Shown piece by piece: positions 1-6,932 of a stretch of 64,000 bases of DNA (within the stretch, counting starts at the first letter, position 1; the number at the start of each line of letters is the position of its first letter). Both the position numbers and the translations under genes were made by a program. Source of the DNA: Rhizobacter sp. Root1221 (GTDB lineage: Bacteria > Pseudomonadota > Gammaproteobacteria > Burkholderiales > Burkholderiaceae_C); NCBI RefSeq assembly GCF_001425785.1, contig NZ_LMDI01000005.1, forward strand, positions 26,058-90,057. The letters are read 5' to 3'. The notes under the pieces were generated by a model. The model did no database searches. It was not told the DNA's origin and saw only the letters and a list, made by a program, of their open reading frames with translations.

Positions 1-2
1 CC

Positions 3-605
3 ATCGGTGGTTTCGAGAGCGCCGAGGTGGTGATGTGGCTCATCATGCGCGGCGCGCTGTCGGCCCAGGTCACGACGCTGCACCAGTCGTACTACCTGCC
101 GTCCATGACGGGCATCGCCACGCTGGTGTTCGAGAACCAAGCCACGCCGCCCACGGCCGCCGAAGTGCAACGGCACCGCGACCACGTGGCGCGCGAGATG
201 CGTGGCATCGAGCAGCTCGAAGGCACGTACCCGTTCGACCTGGCACGCAGCGTCAAGGGCTACCGCATCAACAAGTTCCTGCACGGCCTGGTCCACCCGG
301 AACACCGGGAGCGCTTCGCGGCCGACGAAGCCGGGTGCATGCTCGCCGCCGGGCTGACCGGCGTGGAGCGCGACCTGATCGCCCGCCGCGACTGGCGCGC
401 GATGATGCACTACGGCGTCATCTTCTTCCTGCTGGAAAAGCTCGCGGCCGTCGTCGGTGTGTCGAACCTGCACGTGTACGCCGCGATGCGCGGGCAGACG
501 CTGGCCGACTTCCAGAAGACCCGCAACGCACCGGGCGCGCTGTACTCGGTGTCCGGCGGCGGGGGCCAGGCCCCCGCGTGGGACGCCAAGGCAGACAAGC
601 AATGA
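3..605 (+). CDS. galA: Gallate dioxygenase, 3' part (5' end outside window)
   Basis: This is the C-terminal ~200 residues of an extradiol ring-cleavage enzyme; the reading frame is open to the left edge. The first residues (VVMWLIMRGAL) match the end of the LigB-type catalytic domain. They are followed in the same chain by a LigA-like domain (YRINKFLHGLVHP, RDWRAMMHYGVIFF, HVYAAMRGQTLADFQ). Fusion of LigB and LigA domains in one polypeptide is typical of gallate dioxygenase (GalA/DesB), which opens gallate to 4-oxalomesaconate; protocatechuate 4,5-dioxygenase has separate subunits. The metal-binding residues lie outside the window. The stop overlaps the next start (ATGA), so the genes are probably co-translated. 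Confidence 0.8.
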   Translation: MGGFESAEVVMWLIMRGALSAQVTTLHQSYYLPSMTGIATLVFENQATPPTAAEVQRHRDHVAREMRGIEQLEGTYPFDLARSVKGYRINKFLHGLVHPEHRERFAADEAGCMLAAGLTGVERDLIARRDWRAMMHYGVIFFLLEKLAAVVGVSNLHVYAAMRGQTLADFQKTRNAPGALYSVSGGGGQAPAWDAKADKQ

Positions 606-1297
606 CCCGCGAGATCCACGTCATCTCGTCGATGGCCACCCGTGCGCTGCTGGCCGAACTGGCCGAGGCCTGGCATGCGCGTGGCGGGGCGCACGTGCGT
701 GTCGAGTCCGTGGGTGGCGTGGACGCCGCCCGGCGGGTGGCGGCAGGCGAACTGTTCGACGTGGTGGTGCTGGCGTCGGACGCCATCGGCCGGCTGGCCG
801 AGGGCGGCCACCTGGTGGCCGGCAGTTGCACCGGCGTCGTGCAATGCGAGGTGGCCATCGCCGTACCCCAGGGCGCGCGGCGGCCCGCGCTGGGCGACGA
901 GGAGGCGTTGCGCACCGCCGTGCTGGACGCCGGGCGCATCGCGTTTTCCACCGGCCCGAGCGGCACGGCGCTGCAGCAGCTGTTTACCCGCTGGGGTGTC
1001 CTCGACACCTTGCGCCACCGGCTCGTGCAGGCGCCGCCCGGCGTGCCGGTGGCGCGCCTGCTCGCCCAGGGGGACGCTGACCTGGGTTTCCAGCAATTGA
1101 GCGAGTTCGTCGGCATGCCCAGCATCGAGGTGATTGGAACGATGCCGCCCGGACTCGAGATCATCACCACGTTCAGTGCCGCACGGTGCCGGGGTGGCAG
1201 CCATGCCGATGACGTGTTGGCCTGGCTGGACTTCCTGCGTTCCTCCGCCACCGACGACGCGAAGCGCCGTCACGGCATGACCCCGGTGCACCCCTGA
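602..1297 (+). CDS. ModA-like substrate-binding-fold protein without signal peptide
   Basis: 231 residues with the fold signature of bacterial extracellular solute-binding proteins of the molybdate (ModA, SBP_bac_11) type: an N-terminal beta strand (REIHVISSMA), a GELFDVVVLAS segment and an IAFSTGPSGTALQQLF anion-site-like segment. The protein starts directly with the mature fold and has no hydrophobic leader, so it should stay in the cytoplasm, unlike a transporter subunit. The ATGA overlap with the gallate dioxygenase gene ties it to aromatic catabolism. No permease or ATPase gene is nearby. It could be a ligand sensor or a repurposed enzyme-like protein; the function is not known. Confidence 0.6.
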   Translation: MTREIHVISSMATRALLAELAEAWHARGGAHVRVESVGGVDAARRVAAGELFDVVVLASDAIGRLAEGGHLVAGSCTGVVQCEVAIAVPQGARRPALGDEEALRTAVLDAGRIAFSTGPSGTALQQLFTRWGVLDTLRHRLVQAPPGVPVARLLAQGDADLGFQQLSEFVGMPSIEVIGTMPPGLEIITTFSAARCRGGSHADDVLAWLDFLRSSATDDAKRRHGMTPVHP

Positions 1298-1345
1298 TTC
1301 GATGCGGCGCCGAACGCAACGCCCGTTACCCTGAAGGAGACTTCC

Positions 1346-2329
1346 ATGACGTCCATCACCCGCCGAGCCCTTGGCGTGGGCCTGCTTGTTGCCGGCCTGG
1401 CCCCGGCCCTGGCCGTTGCCGCAGATGACTGGCCCACCAAGCCGGTTCGCATCATCACGCCGTTCCCCGCAGGCGCCGGCCCCGAGGCCGTGTTGCGTGT
1501 GCTCGCCGAGAAGCTGCAGAAGAAGTGGGGCCAGCCGGTGATCGTGGAGAACCGGCCCGGTGGCAACGGGTTCATCGCCATCGACGCCTTCAAGCGTGGT
1601 GCCACGGACGGGTACGACCTGATCCAGCTGGACAACGTGCACCTGGTGGCGTACCCGTACCTCTTCAAGAAACTGCCGTACGACCCGGTCAAGGACTTCG
1701 AGCCCATCACACCGCTGTTCCGCACGTACTTCTTCGTGGGTGTGCCGTCCACCAGCAAGTTCCGCACGGTGGGCGACATCGTCGCCGAGGCCAAGTCGCA
1801 TCCGGGTGTCCTGAACTATGGCAGCTGGTCGGTTGGCAACCCGGTGCACCTGGGCAGCGCGTTGCTGGAGAGCATGACCAACACGCAGATGCAGCACGTG
1901 ATCTACAAGGAGACGTCGATGCTGTACACCGGCGTGGCCACCGGCGAACTCGACTTCGCGCTGGGTTCGCTGGCCACGGCCGGCCCGATGCAACGCATGG
2001 GCCGCATCAAGTTCATCGCGGTGACCGGGCAGAAGCGCCACCCGGCGTTCCCGGACGTCCCGACGGTGTCCGAGTCGGGTGGTCCCGCCGGCTACGAGGT
2101 GACCGGCTGGACCACGGTGGCGGCACCGAAGGGCCTGCCCAGGAACGTGGCCGACAAGATCCAGCGCGACATCGAGGCCGCGCTGGCCGAGCCGGACATC
2201 AAGGAGCGCTATGCCACGTTCGGCTACGAGACCTTCCCGGTCACCCGCGCCCAGTTCACGTCGTTCATCGCGGCCGAAAGCACCAAGTACGCCGACGTGA
2301 TCAAGCGCGCCAAGGCCTCGCTCGACTGA
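1346..2329 (+). CDS. Bug/TctC-family tripartite tricarboxylate transporter binding protein
   Basis: 327 residues. The N-terminus is a twin-arginine-like or Sec leader (TRRALGVGLLVAGLAPALAVA) with cleavage near residue 27, followed by the family hallmark WPTKPVRIITPFPAG. Bug proteins are periplasmic high-affinity binders of carboxylates, amides or aromatic acids that may feed a TctAB permease or only signal. The ATG is preceded by GAAGGAG with good spacing. It lies 48 bp after the ModA-like gene and 12 bp before the DUF1932 dehydrogenase, so it belongs to the gallate operon. An aromatic acid or ring-cleavage product is a reasonable, unproved ligand. Confidence 0.85.
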   Translation: MTSITRRALGVGLLVAGLAPALAVAADDWPTKPVRIITPFPAGAGPEAVLRVLAEKLQKKWGQPVIVENRPGGNGFIAIDAFKRGATDGYDLIQLDNVHLVAYPYLFKKLPYDPVKDFEPITPLFRTYFFVGVPSTSKFRTVGDIVAEAKSHPGVLNYGSWSVGNPVHLGSALLESMTNTQMQHVIYKETSMLYTGVATGELDFALGSLATAGPMQRMGRIKFIAVTGQKRHPAFPDVPTVSESGGPAGYEVTGWTTVAAPKGLPRNVADKIQRDIEAALAEPDIKERYATFGYETFPVTRAQFTSFIAAESTKYADVIKRAKASLD

Positions 2330-2341
2330 GAGGGTGACCGC

Positions 2342-3274
2342 ATGGCGATCACTTCACCCCTGAAGCACATCGGCCTGGCCGGGTACGGCGAGGTCGGCCG
2401 CATTCTCGCGGAAGACCTCACGCGCCACGGCGTGGTGGTGCGGGCCATCGACCTGAAGTTCGGCCAGGACAGCGCGGGCGACCCGCTGCGCCGGCATGCC
2501 GCCGAACATGGGGTGCAGGTGGTCGCCTCGCACCGCGGGGTGGCCGAGGTGTCGGACCTCGTCATCAGCGCGGTGACCGCCAGCCAGACCCTGGCGGTCG
2601 CCGAGGCCTGTGCCCCGGGTTGCGGGGCCGGCACCTGGTTCCTGGACCTCAACTCGGCGTCGCCCGGCGCGAAGGCGCGTGCCGCACAGGGCGTGAACGC
2701 CGCGGGCGGGCGCTACGTCGAGGGCGCGGTGATGACCAGCGTGCCGCCGTACCGCATCCGCGTGCCGTTGCTGCTCGGCGGCCCGGATGCCGCGGGGTTG
2801 GTGGAACAGATCAACGCGTTCGGTTTCCAGGCCCGCGTGGCCAGCGACCGGCTGGGCGTGGCCTCGGCCACCAAGATGTGCCGCAGCGTCATCATCAAGG
2901 GCATGGAGGCCATGATGATCGAGAGCCTCACCACCGCGCGCCACCATGGCGTGGAGGACGCGGTGCTCGCCTCGCTGGCCGAGACCTTCCCTGGCGTGGA
3001 CTGGGAGCAGCAGGCGGCCTACTTCTTCCAGCGCGTGATCGAACACGGCCGCCGCCGCAGCGAAGAAGTGCGCGAGGTGGCTCAGACCGTGCGTGAAGCG
3101 GGCCTCACGCCGTGGAGCGCCGACGGCACGGCCGACCGCCAGGCGTGGATGGCCGACCTGGCCGACGGCGGGCTCTTCGGCCCGCGCGACAGCCAAGGCT
3201 TCGCCCGCAGCCCCGACTGGCGCAGCGAAGCCGATCGCTTGCTGGCACACGCGCGCGCCGCCCCCAACCCCTGA
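2342..3274 (+). CDS. NAD(P)-dependent oxidoreductase with DUF1932 C-terminal domain
   Basis: 310 residues of the 6-phosphogluconate dehydrogenase/3-hydroxyisobutyrate dehydrogenase superfamily. The Rossmann motif (GLAGYGEVGRILAEDL) is at residues 11-26. The DLNSASPGAK segment, equivalent to the substrate-binding loop of beta-hydroxyacid dehydrogenases, is near residue 103. ASATKMCRSVIIKGMEAM carries the probable catalytic lysine, and a DUF1932-type helical domain forms the C-terminus. It probably oxidises or reduces a beta-hydroxy acid. Spacing of 12 and 16 bp to the flanking Bug genes supports operon membership. The substrate cannot be read from sequence; an intermediate below gallate is an inference. 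Confidence 0.75.
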   Translation: MAITSPLKHIGLAGYGEVGRILAEDLTRHGVVVRAIDLKFGQDSAGDPLRRHAAEHGVQVVASHRGVAEVSDLVISAVTASQTLAVAEACAPGCGAGTWFLDLNSASPGAKARAAQGVNAAGGRYVEGAVMTSVPPYRIRVPLLLGGPDAAGLVEQINAFGFQARVASDRLGVASATKMCRSVIIKGMEAMMIESLTTARHHGVEDAVLASLAETFPGVDWEQQAAYFFQRVIEHGRRRSEEVREVAQTVREAGLTPWSADGTADRQAWMADLADGGLFGPRDSQGFARSPDWRSEADRLLAHARAAPNP

Positions 3275-3290
3275 CCCTGCTGGAGTTTCG

Positions 3291-4271
3291 ATGACCGACA
3301 ACGACCGCACGCGCCTGCGGCGCACGATGCTGCTCGGCGCCCTGGCCACGGCCGCCTGGCCTGGCGCCCGCGCGCAATCCGCGAAACCGCTGCGGCTCGT
3401 CGTGCCGTTCCCGCCCGGTGGGTCCACCGACATCCTGGCGCGGGCCATTGGCGCGCGGCTCGGCACCGCACTCGTGCAAACCGTGGTGATCGAGAACAAG
3501 CCCGGTGCCGGCGGCTCGCTGGGCGCGTCCGAGGTGGCGCGTGCGGAGGCCGATGGCAACACCTTGCTGATGGGCCACGTCGGCACGCTGGCGGTCAACC
3601 CGGCGCTGTACCCGAAGCTGCCGTACGACGCCGTCAAGAGCTTCGCGCCGGTGGCCTGGGTGGCCCGCGTGCCGAACGTGCTGGTTGTCAACGCCAGCTC
3701 ACCCATCAAGACCCTCGCCGACCTGGTGGCCCGCGCCCGCGCGCAGCCGGGCCGCATGACCTATTCGTCGGGCGGCAACGGCAGCGCCGCGCACATCAGC
3801 TTCGAGTACCTGAAGCTGAAGGCGAACTTCTTCATGCTGCACATCCCGTACCGCGGCACGGCACCGTCCGTCACCGACCTGATCGGCGGCCAGGTGGACG
3901 CCACCTTCACCGGTGCACCGGCCGTGCTGCCGCACGTGCGCAGCGGGCGCCTGCGCGCGCTGGCGGTGTCGAGCCCGCAGCGGCTGGCAGTCTTGCCCGA
4001 CGTGCCCACGGTGGCCGAGAGCGGGTATCCCGGCTTCGACGCCGACCAGTGGTACGGCGTGGTGGCGCCTGCGGGCACCCCTCTCGCGGTGGTCACGAAC
4101 CTCAATGCAGAGATCAACAAGGCGCTTCAGAACGCGGCCGTGGCCAAGCAGCTGGATGGGGAAGGGGCGATTCCGACCCCGGGCACGCCGCAGGCCTTTG
4201 CGGACTTGATCGCGCGGGAGATTCCGCGGTGGGCGCAGGTGGTGAAGGCGGGGAATGTGAAGCCGGATTGA
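3291..4271 (+). CDS. Bug/TctC-family binding protein
   Basis: 326 residues, with leader RRTMLLGALATAAWPGARA cleaved near residue 29 and then the Bug signature LRLVVPFPPGGSTDILARAI. The conserved segments IENKPGAGG, LPYDAVKSFAP, HIPYRGTAPSVTDLIGG and LPDVPTVAESG are all present, so the two-lobed periplasmic fold should be complete. The start was placed at the ATG at 3291, just before the leader; the frame is open further upstream but overlaps the dehydrogenase gene. It is the second Bug gene of this operon and only distantly similar to the first, so the two probably bind different ligands. No TctA or TctB gene follows. Confidence 0.85.
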   Translation: MTDNDRTRLRRTMLLGALATAAWPGARAQSAKPLRLVVPFPPGGSTDILARAIGARLGTALVQTVVIENKPGAGGSLGASEVARAEADGNTLLMGHVGTLAVNPALYPKLPYDAVKSFAPVAWVARVPNVLVVNASSPIKTLADLVARARAQPGRMTYSSGGNGSAAHISFEYLKLKANFFMLHIPYRGTAPSVTDLIGGQVDATFTGAPAVLPHVRSGRLRALAVSSPQRLAVLPDVPTVAESGYPGFDADQWYGVVAPAGTPLAVVTNLNAEINKALQNAAVAKQLDGEGAIPTPGTPQAFADLIAREIPRWAQVVKAGNVKPD

Positions 4272-4331
4272 GGGGCAGGCCTGGCGTTTGAATTCCAGGT
4301 TCAGTGGCAGAATCCGTTTGCGGAGAACCCC

Positions 4332-4898
4332 ATGAACATTTGCCGACCCCTGTTGCTGCTGCTGCCCCTCTCGCTGGCGGGGTGCCTGGGTTCCGTCGAC
4401 ATCGGCGGCACGCTGTCCGGCCTGCCCAGCGGCGCGTCCGTGACGCTGCAGAACAATGGGGGCGACAACCTCACGTTGACGGCCGACGGCTCGTTCCTGT
4501 TCGCCGACCCCGTCGGCGACGGCGAAAGCTACAACGTCACCGTCTTGACCCAACCTGCGGGCGCCACCTGTGCGGTGTCGGGCGGCACGGGCACCGTGGC
4601 CCAGGATTCCTCGGCCAACATCACCTCGGTGGTGGTGACCTGCACGGCCACGTCGTCCGTCTCCGGCACGGTGCTGGGCCTGGCGGCTGGCGTGAACCTG
4701 ACGCTGACCACGGGCACCGCCGACCTGGTGGTGGCCGCCAACGGCGCCTGGGCATTTCCGGGCACCCTGGCCTCGGGCACTGCGTACAGCGTGACCGTCA
4801 AGGCTCAGCCGCCGGGACAGACCTGCACCGTGGCCAACGGCAGCGGCACGTTCACGACGGGCACCGCCACGGCCGTGGCCGTGACTTGCGTGCCCTGA
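4332..4898 (+). CDS. Secreted lipoprotein with two copies of a beta-rich domain
   Basis: 188 residues. A short leader ends in the lipobox LAGC (Cys18), so the mature protein should be lipid-anchored. The rest consists of two similar blocks of about 80 residues. Each begins like SGTxxGL, continues with a VTL/LTL strand and an LTxxADGSF-like turn, and closes with a C-V-x-G-x-GT ... VTC ending. The two paired cysteines per block could form disulphides. Such tandem beta-sandwich lipoproteins are common in Burkholderiales and have no assigned function. A GGAG sequence precedes the ATG. It is 60 bp beyond the Bug gene and may have its own promoter. Confidence 0.75.
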   Translation: MNICRPLLLLLPLSLAGCLGSVDIGGTLSGLPSGASVTLQNNGGDNLTLTADGSFLFADPVGDGESYNVTVLTQPAGATCAVSGGTGTVAQDSSANITSVVVTCTATSSVSGTVLGLAAGVNLTLTTGTADLVVAANGAWAFPGTLASGTAYSVTVKAQPPGQTCTVANGSGTFTTGTATAVAVTCVP

Positions 4899-4953
4899 GC
4901 GGCCTGGGCCGGCGTTGGCCGGCTCCTGGCCGTTCGATCGGACGAACCCGCCG

Positions 4954-5208
4954 TCAGCCGCCCCGCTTGCGCGCCACCCAGCCGTAGACCACCAGCACCA
5001 GGATCGCCCCGATCACCGAGGCGATGAGGCCGGCCCCTTCGCCGTCACCGTACCAGCCCAGCGCACGGCCGAGGAAACTGGCGACCACGGCGCCGACGAT
5101 GCCGAGCACGGCGGTCAGCACGAACCCCATGGGGTTTGGCCCCGGCATCAAGGCTCGGGCGATCAGGCCCGCGACAAATCCGATCACGATCGTCCAGATG
5201 AAGCCCAT
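4954..5208 (-). CDS. GlsB/YeaQ/YmgE-family stress-associated membrane protein
   Basis: 84 residues, almost entirely three hydrophobic helices separated by glycine-rich turns: MGFIWTIVIGFVAGLIARAL, the PNPMGFVLTAVLGIVGA helix, and a last helix ending in a basic tail (VARKRGG). Length, the GLIAR and P-G motifs and the topology match the transglycosylase-associated/GlsB family (Pfam Transgly_assoc), small inner-membrane proteins linked to envelope and general stress. The ATG at 5208 was chosen because AGGAA lies upstream at normal spacing and the known family starts with MG(F/I)I. Confidence 0.85.
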   Translation of the reverse strand: MGFIWTIVIGFVAGLIARALMPGPNPMGFVLTAVLGIVGAVVASFLGRALGWYGDGEGAGLIASVIGAILVLVVYGWVARKRGG

Positions 5209-5506
5209 GACTGTTCCTGCGTGGAGTTGATGGCGGACTGTAGCGCAAGGGTGCACGAGGCCGCGACGTGTCAGTTCCGTGACTCTTGTTGCTTCCACCA
5301 GCGGGGGAAGACTTGCGTGGGATTGTCCAACGGGGCCGCACGGGCAGGCTTTCAATCGTCGTCACGCAGCACATCTGCGCTTGATCTGCGGGAGCGGCAT
5401 CGGATTCTCGGAGACGACTTCGCATGAGTCGCGGATCGGCTCGCCCAGCTCCCTAGAGTTGGAGCAGCCCCAGTGGTGGTCGGCTGTGTGCAGTGGCAGG
5501 AAGACT

Positions 5507-6619
5507 ATGTCTGTTTCTTCAATCCGGAAGTTCATCTCTTCCAAGATCTCCCAGGAGTCTTCGACAGCGCAGCCGAAGACGACGGGGCGAGAGTCCAAGC
5601 CGGGGCAGTCCCACTTTCTGGGTGTCTTTGCGGGGCTGAGATCGCGGGGAGGGGGCAGGGTTCATCCCGAACCCATGCCCCCGCAGCCACGAATCAGTCT
5701 GCAGTCTCTTTCGCGTCGTGACGCTACCCCGCTTGCGCACGCGCCGTCGGCGTTGTCCCGGCGTGACGTGCAGCCGGGGCCGACACGCAGGCCGCCAGAG
5801 CCTCCGCTGCGGCAGCATTCGGTGTACTTCGGGAAGATGCACAAGGCGCCGCCGACCGCCGCACCAACCCCGGCACCAGCACCTGCACGCAAGCCCCCAC
5901 AGCCTCCGTTGCGTCAGGACGCGCCTGCGGGCGGGTACCGTACGAATGGCGCCCAGGCAGCCGCGCCGGCCAGGCCGCCCCAGCGCGCCGAACGTGCGGA
6001 AACTCGCCCGAATCCTCGGCCCGCGCCGGCGCCTGCGCCGTCCAAGGCCGACAGTTTGCGTGGCGTGCTGCAAGACTTGGCGAAGAGGATGAAAGTCCTG
6101 GACAGGACGAACGATGAACTGCAGACGGCCCCGGAGGGGGAGACACCGGAGGCAGAGGCGAAGATCGAGAGGGACCTGGCGGCTGTGACCCGGGAGCGCA
6201 AGAAACTGATCACCATCCGCAAGAACGTGCTGGTCCAGCTCGACTTCATCGAGAAGCCCGCGGCCAACGAAATGGTGCGGACGCTCACGGAACTGACCAA
6301 AGTCAACGGTCCGCAGCAGACTGACAGTCCGCTCGCGGGCGTGCAAAACGCTGTGATCCGCGGCAACAAAAAAGCCCTGCGCGACCAGGCCCACCTCCAG
6401 GGCAAGCGCGATGAGTTGATTTCTACGCAAGGGCAAGTGCGCCAGGCGCTGAAGAGCGGCGCATTCAACGGCCTGCCTCCGGATGAACTCGAGCAGATGC
6501 GCGAGCTGGCCACTCTGAACATCGACAGCAAGCTCGAACAGGTGAGCCAGCTCAAGGAGATGGTCCGTCAGACCGATCAGAAGTTGAAGGCCATGGGCGC
6601 CGGGGGCGGCAGCGTTTAG
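5507..6619 (+). CDS. Putative type III-secreted protein, proline-rich with coiled-coil C-terminus
   Basis: 370 residues, no recognised family. The start at 5507 is preceded by AGGA and gives a Ser-rich, amphipathic, acid-poor N-terminus (MSVSSIRKFISSKISQESS), typical of type III secretion signals. Residues ~60-180 are Pro/Arg/Ala-rich and contain two similar blocks, RRPPEPPLRQ and RKPPQPPLRQ, each fitting the [RK]xxPxxP SH3-ligand pattern, plus a repeated LSRRD motif. Residues ~185-365 are highly charged helices, probably coiled coil. It sits directly before a YopJ-family gene in the same orientation. The frame continues past the TAG stop as plausible protein to 6703. Effector status is inference. 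Confidence 0.5.
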   Translation: MSVSSIRKFISSKISQESSTAQPKTTGRESKPGQSHFLGVFAGLRSRGGGRVHPEPMPPQPRISLQSLSRRDATPLAHAPSALSRRDVQPGPTRRPPEPPLRQHSVYFGKMHKAPPTAAPTPAPAPARKPPQPPLRQDAPAGGYRTNGAQAAAPARPPQRAERAETRPNPRPAPAPAPSKADSLRGVLQDLAKRMKVLDRTNDELQTAPEGETPEAEAKIERDLAAVTRERKKLITIRKNVLVQLDFIEKPAANEMVRTLTELTKVNGPQQTDSPLAGVQNAVIRGNKKALRDQAHLQGKRDELISTQGQVRQALKSGAFNGLPPDELEQMRELATLNIDSKLEQVSQLKEMVRQTDQKLKAMGAGGGSV

Positions 6620-6703
6620 ACCACCCCCGAGGAGCGGGCGCGCGCCGAGGAAGAGAGAAGGCGTGCCGACCAGGAACGATGGGACAACGGCTACCGCATA
6701 TGA
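6620..6703 (+). other. In-frame coding-like extension after the amber stop of the preceding gene
   Basis: After the TAG at 6617-6619 the same frame reads 27 further sense codons, ending at TGA 6701-6703. They encode an Arg/Glu-rich helix (TPEERARAEEERRRADQERW), which fits the charged coiled coil just before it. This suggests that the ancestral protein ended at 6700 and that the amber codon is a recent nonsense mutation, or that it is partly read through. Confidence 0.35.
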
Positions 6704-6817
6704 CGCGCCGGGCGGCCGTGGGTCCGCGGGGTTGAGAGGCAGCCAGGGATCACCCGGCGCAAGCGGCGCATGCAAGTCTGGGGCCGCAGGAAAGAGCCAT
6801 CGGCGCCGCACCCGTGC

Positions 6818-6879
6818 TTCGGGCCGGCACACACCCGTTCGGCCACGCCAGCGAAGCGATGCAGCGCGCGAGCCACAGT
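6818..6879 (+). promoter_or_regulatory. hrpII/PIP box with -10 element upstream of the YopJ-family gene
   Basis: TTCGG at 6818-6822 and TTCGG at 6838-6842 are separated by 15 bp. This is an exact match to the PIP box (TTCGB-N15-TTCGB) and to the hrpII box (TTCG-N16-TTCG), which are bound by HrpX/HrpB AraC-type activators. CACAGT at 6874-6879 fits the YANNNT -10 consensus, and 31 bp lie between box and -10, inside the known 30-32 bp window. A transcript would start near 6886, about 45 nt before the TTG start at 6933. Confidence 0.7.
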
Positions 6880-6932
6880 GCAGGCCGCGGAGCCCGAACA
6901 GGGCCCGAATTCATGCACAGGGAGAATATGAC

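Noticed and set aside
5419..5444. TTCGC-N16-CTCGC as a possible PIP box for the gene at 5507
   Set aside because: Spacing is one base too long, the second half-site is CTCGC instead of TTCGB, and no YANNNT lies 30-32 bp downstream.
6663..6932. Upstream GTG extension of the YopJ-family gene
   Set aside because: The added 90 residues are low-complexity, and the hrpII box and -10 element lie inside this stretch, which makes the TTG at 6933 the better start.
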